DNA of 18,050 nucleotides from an uncultured Oscillospiraceae bacterium (GTDB taxonomy: Bacteria; Bacillota; Clostridia; Oscillospirales; Oscillospiraceae): assembly GCA_900769835.1 (NCBI GenBank), contig CAAGIE010000005.1, forward strand, positions 1 to 18,050. Direction: 5' to 3'. Within the stretch, counting starts at the first letter, position 1. Every line of letters begins with the position of its first letter. Both the position numbers and the translations under genes were made by a program. The notes under the pieces are model-generated. The model was not told the DNA's origin. It saw nothing but the letters and a program-made list of their open reading frames with translations, and ran no database searches. Below, one piece after another: positions 15,464 to 18,050 of this stretch.

Positions 15464-17554
15464 TCAGCTCAATCCGTTTTCGTAAATGTTCACATCGCCG
15501 ATCTCGCCGACCTCAAAGTAAACGTCCAGCATAGCCCGCGCAATGGTAGCCAGGGTAGAACCGTGACCGCCCTTTTCCACATACACCGCAATGGCGATCT
15601 GGGGATTCTCCACAGGTGCATAGCAAAGAAAGGCACCATGGTCAGAAGCGTTGCCGGAGACAGAAAGATCGTGCTGGGCAGTACCGGTCTTACCGGCAAC
15701 TGCGATGGGGTAGTTGGCGAAGGTGGTGTATGCAGTACCCCAGTCGTTGCTGGTAACCAGATGCATACCTTCGGAGTAAGCCTTGTAAGCCTCGTCGGAG
15801 ATATCCATGTGGCTCAGCAGGGTGGTCTCGTTAGATGCGATCAGCTCCCGATAGTCGGAAGAAACCACGCGGCTCATAAAGGTGGCGCTGTAGCGGTTGC
15901 CCTTGTTTGCCAGGGTGGTGGCGTATACTGCCAACTGAATGGGGGTGAAGCGGTTTTCAGACTGGCCAATGGCAGCCAGCACCTGGTCACCCATATACCA
16001 GTTCCGGTCATCGCCTTCGTAATGCTCTGCCTTGGTTTCGGGGTTGGCGCGGCGGCCGGTGTATTCAAACAGTTCCACGCCGGTCTTTTCGCCCAGGCCA
16101 AAGCCCTTTGCGGTGGCATCGATCTGAGTGATGGACATTTTCTCACCCAGGGAGTAGAAGAAGTAGTTACAGGAATGCATCAGCGCATGAGACGCGTTGA
16201 TGGTGCCGTGGGACCAGCCGCTCCAGTAGGCGAGGCAGTAAACATTAAAGTCGGTGCCGTAGATGTTAAAGCGACCGCCGTCGGTGATGGTGGTTTCGGA
16301 GTCGATGATCTTGTTGTTGATGGCGGCGGTGACCATTACCATCTTGTAGGTAGAGCCGGGGGGATAAGTACCCAGCAAAGCCCGGTTGTACAGCGGGCTG
16401 TAGGGATCCTTTGTGATCTCCTCGTAATCCTCGAAGAAGGTGGAAAGATCGTAGGTGGGATAGCTGGCGCAGGTGAGGATCTGACCGGTCTTTACGTCGA
16501 TGGCAACTACTGCGCCGCCCTCGGCGTCCCAACCGTCCTTCTTGGTGCCGTCGGCATAAGGCGCCTGGTTGCGCAGGTTTTCGATGACCTCCGCCATCTT
16601 GTCCTCTGCGGCCATTTGCAGGTTGATGTCAATGGAGATTTCCACGTTGGAGCCGGCCTTGGGTTCTACCACATAGCGGGTGGAGATCAGGGTGCCGTCC
16701 AGCGCCACCACGTCTTCCCGCAGACCGTCCACGCCGTGGAGGTACTTTTCATACACGGCCTCCAGACCGTCCTGACCCACTTCGTTATCCATGGAATAGC
16801 CTTCAACGTTCTTGTACTCTTCCCACTGGGCGGGGGTCATAGCGCCCACATAGCCTAAGATGTGCGCGGCATATTTGGTGTTGTATTCCCGCACAGTGGA
16901 GGCCTCCACGTTCATACCGGGAATGCTCAGTTCCACAATGGCGGAAAGTTCCTGGTCACTGGCGTCCGTCAGCAGCACATAGTTGGGCAGGGACGTGCAG
17001 TTCCGCAGAGAAAGTTCATAGTAAAGACCCAACACCTGCCGTGCTTCTTCGTCTGTCCACTGGGTGGGCAGATCATAACGGTCGCGGAGTTTTTCGATCA
17101 GCACCGGAGCGGTGATGTCGGAGTCCAGACCGCCCAGGTATTCCAGATAGGTCTGGAAATAGCCCTGATAGGCGGAGTTGTAACGATCTAAGGTGTAGGT
17201 AAAGGGACGCTCCATGGAGACGGGGAAATGCTCGTTGTATTGGATTCCCTCTGCCTCGCATCGCTTTGCCAGCTGATACAGATAGTTGGTAGTGCCGTTG
17301 GCGGATAGCAACACATAGTGGTTGATGGCAAGGTCGTAACTGGCGCGGTTGCTGACCAGCACATTACCGTTTTTGTCCAAAATATCGCCGCGGGCGGCCT
17401 TCACACGGGTGTAGGTGGTGAAGGTGGTGCCGTTGTCGGTCTTACCGCCGGTGTCCACGATCTGGATCTTATAGCACCAGCCGGAGAAAATGGTCATAAT
17501 AATGAAGAAGAACGCCAGGATCCAGGCGGCGCGTCTGCGGTTTATTCTTTCCAT
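15464..17554 (-). CDS. mrdA: Penicillin-binding protein 2 (elongasome transpeptidase)
   Basis: 696 aa class B PBP that cross-links peptidoglycan during elongation with RodA and MreBCD. A short cytoplasmic N-terminus is followed by one transmembrane helix at about 9-26. The pedestal domain carries ARGDILDKNGNVLVSN (54-69) and EVGQDGLEAVYEKYL (258-272). The transpeptidase motifs are complete: S401-T-Y-K404, S461-C-N463 and K622-T-G624. GGAGGTGA precedes the ATG at 17554. It overlaps the end of mreD by 13 bases, the usual mreD-mrdA order, which supports MrdA over the division PBP3. The kinase-like gene follows two bases after the stop. The promoter is outside the window. Confidence 0.96.
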   Translation of the reverse strand: MERINRRRAAWILAFFFIIMTIFSGWCYKIQIVDTGGKTDNGTTFTTYTRVKAARGDILDKNGNVLVSNRASYDLAINHYVLLSANGTTNYLYQLAKRCEAEGIQYNEHFPVSMERPFTYTLDRYNSAYQGYFQTYLEYLGGLDSDITAPVLIEKLRDRYDLPTQWTDEEARQVLGLYYELSLRNCTSLPNYVLLTDASDQELSAIVELSIPGMNVEASTVREYNTKYAAHILGYVGAMTPAQWEEYKNVEGYSMDNEVGQDGLEAVYEKYLHGVDGLREDVVALDGTLISTRYVVEPKAGSNVEISIDINLQMAAEDKMAEVIENLRNQAPYADGTKKDGWDAEGGAVVAIDVKTGQILTCASYPTYDLSTFFEDYEEITKDPYSPLYNRALLGTYPPGSTYKMVMVTAAINNKIIDSETTITDGGRFNIYGTDFNVYCLAYWSGWSHGTINASHALMHSCNYFFYSLGEKMSITQIDATAKGFGLGEKTGVELFEYTGRRANPETKAEHYEGDDRNWYMGDQVLAAIGQSENRFTPIQLAVYATTLANKGNRYSATFMSRVVSSDYRELIASNETTLLSHMDISDEAYKAYSEGMHLVTSNDWGTAYTTFANYPIAVAGKTGTAQHDLSVSGNASDHGAFLCYAPVENPQIAIAVYVEKGGHGSTLATIARAMLDVYFEVGEIGDVNIYENGLS

Positions 17555-18021
17555 GGGTCACCTCCGATGGATGCGATCCGCAGGAACAGCGGGTACAGAA
17601 TGGGGATGGTCAGACAGGTCAGACTTGCAGTGACCATAAAGCCCACAAAACGACCGCTCCGGGTCAGGCCCAAAAACAGACCGATGACAAAGAGCAGGCA
17701 TTCATAGACGAAAATTGTAGGGATGGTGCAGATCAGCGCAGAACCGAAGCCCTTACGGAGAAAAGACTGACGGAACCAGGCGGCGATCACAGTCAGGAAC
17801 GTCAGCACCACCATCACATAAATGCCGGGGGCAGTGCCGGAGAACACATACAGACAAGCGGCGCACAAAGTGAAGATACAACCGCTCTCCAGACCCTCCA
17901 GCAGGCAGATCAGGATCACCGCGCAGGGGATCAGTTCTGTGGTGGCACCGAGGATGTCGATGCGGCACAGGATCACGTCCTGCAGCAGAGAAAGCACTAC
18001 CAGCATCAGGGAATATAATAC
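17542..18021 (-). CDS. mreD: MreD rod-shape-determining membrane protein, 5' end missing
   Basis: About 160 residues remain, beginning VLYSLMLVVLSLLQDVIL, with several hydrophobic helices and a short C-terminus GGDPWKE. Size, helix pattern and position immediately before mrdA fit MreD, an inner-membrane partner of MreC and the elongation machinery. The open frame runs on to a GTG at 18036, but its first five codons (MLFRS) come from Illumina adapter sequence. The true start is therefore not in the window and I end the gene at 18021. At most a few residues are probably missing, since the first helix starts almost at once. mreC and mreB would be expected just upstream on the real chromosome. 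Confidence 0.85.
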   Translation of the reverse strand, partial: VLYSLMLVVLSLLQDVILCRIDILGATTELIPCAVILICLLEGLESGCIFTLCAACLYVFSGTAPGIYVMVVLTFLTVIAAWFRQSFLRKGFGSALICTIPTIFVYECLLFVIGLFLGLTRSGRFVGFMVTASLTCLTIPILYPLFLRIASIGGDPWKE

Positions 18022-18050
18022 AGATCGGAAGAGCACACGTCTGAACTCCA
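18022..18050. other. Illumina TruSeq adapter contamination at contig end
   Basis: The last 29 bases begin AGATCGGAAGAGC and continue exactly as the TruSeq read-1 3' adapter as I know it. This is library sequence, not genome, and marks an assembly end. Confidence 0.98.

Noticed and set aside
15563..16858. 431-codon plus-strand open frame opposite mrdA
   Set aside because: Shadow of PBP2, whose SxxK, SxN and KTG motifs are intact on the minus strand.

Overview
The window looks like a contig from an uncultured or gut-type anaerobic Clostridia, most likely Oscillospirales/Ruminococcaceae. The taxon is inferred from moderately high GC, T-box leaders, a group-B-like [FeFe] hydrogenase, Gram-positive-style RpoD and LepA, and acyl-CoA ligase architectures typical of gut Firmicutes. 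The last 29 bases (18022-18050) are not genomic: they match the Illumina TruSeq adapter, so the right end is a contig end with adapter read-through.

Region 1 (1-6134) is the most unusual part. Two divergent transcription units start from one 734-base intergenic region, and each has its own promoter and full T-box riboswitch. The leftward unit has a specifier read as AUC (Ile) and encodes a fusion of XRE DNA-binding domain, cupin and acyl-CoA synthetase, cut by the window edge. The rightward unit has a specifier read as CUG (Leu). It encodes a 2-isopropylmalate-synthase-like protein that has lost its catalytic and metal-binding motifs but kept the LeuA regulatory domain. Translationally coupled to it is a fusion of a xylose-isomerase-like TIM barrel and an acyl-CoA synthetase. 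I infer a branched-chain amino-acid starvation response that activates carboxylic acids (for example branched short-chain acids) to acyl-CoA, possibly as precursors for Ile and Leu. The substrates cannot be read from sequence.

Region 2 (6135-6445) is a gene-free stretch bounded by near-perfect 30-33 base inverted repeats, 300 bases from end to end, resembling a MITE. It lies between two convergent genes whose stop codons fall just outside the arms, and it contains a strong bidirectional terminator.

Region 3 (6446-9435, minus strand) holds a DUF2207-like membrane protein and the primary sigma factor rpoD. Each has a recognisable promoter, and rpoD has a clear terminator.

Region 4 (9647-14725, plus strand) reads as one operon: lepA, hemW, a small ECF-S-like membrane protein and a monomeric [FeFe] hydrogenase. 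It ends at a perfect hairpin shared with the convergent gene.

Region 5 (14748-18021, minus strand) is a cell-elongation operon, mreD (truncated) followed by mrdA (PBP2), with a small HPr-kinase/PEPCK-like P-loop protein coupled to the end of mrdA. No tRNA, rRNA, CRISPR array or complete insertion sequence was seen.
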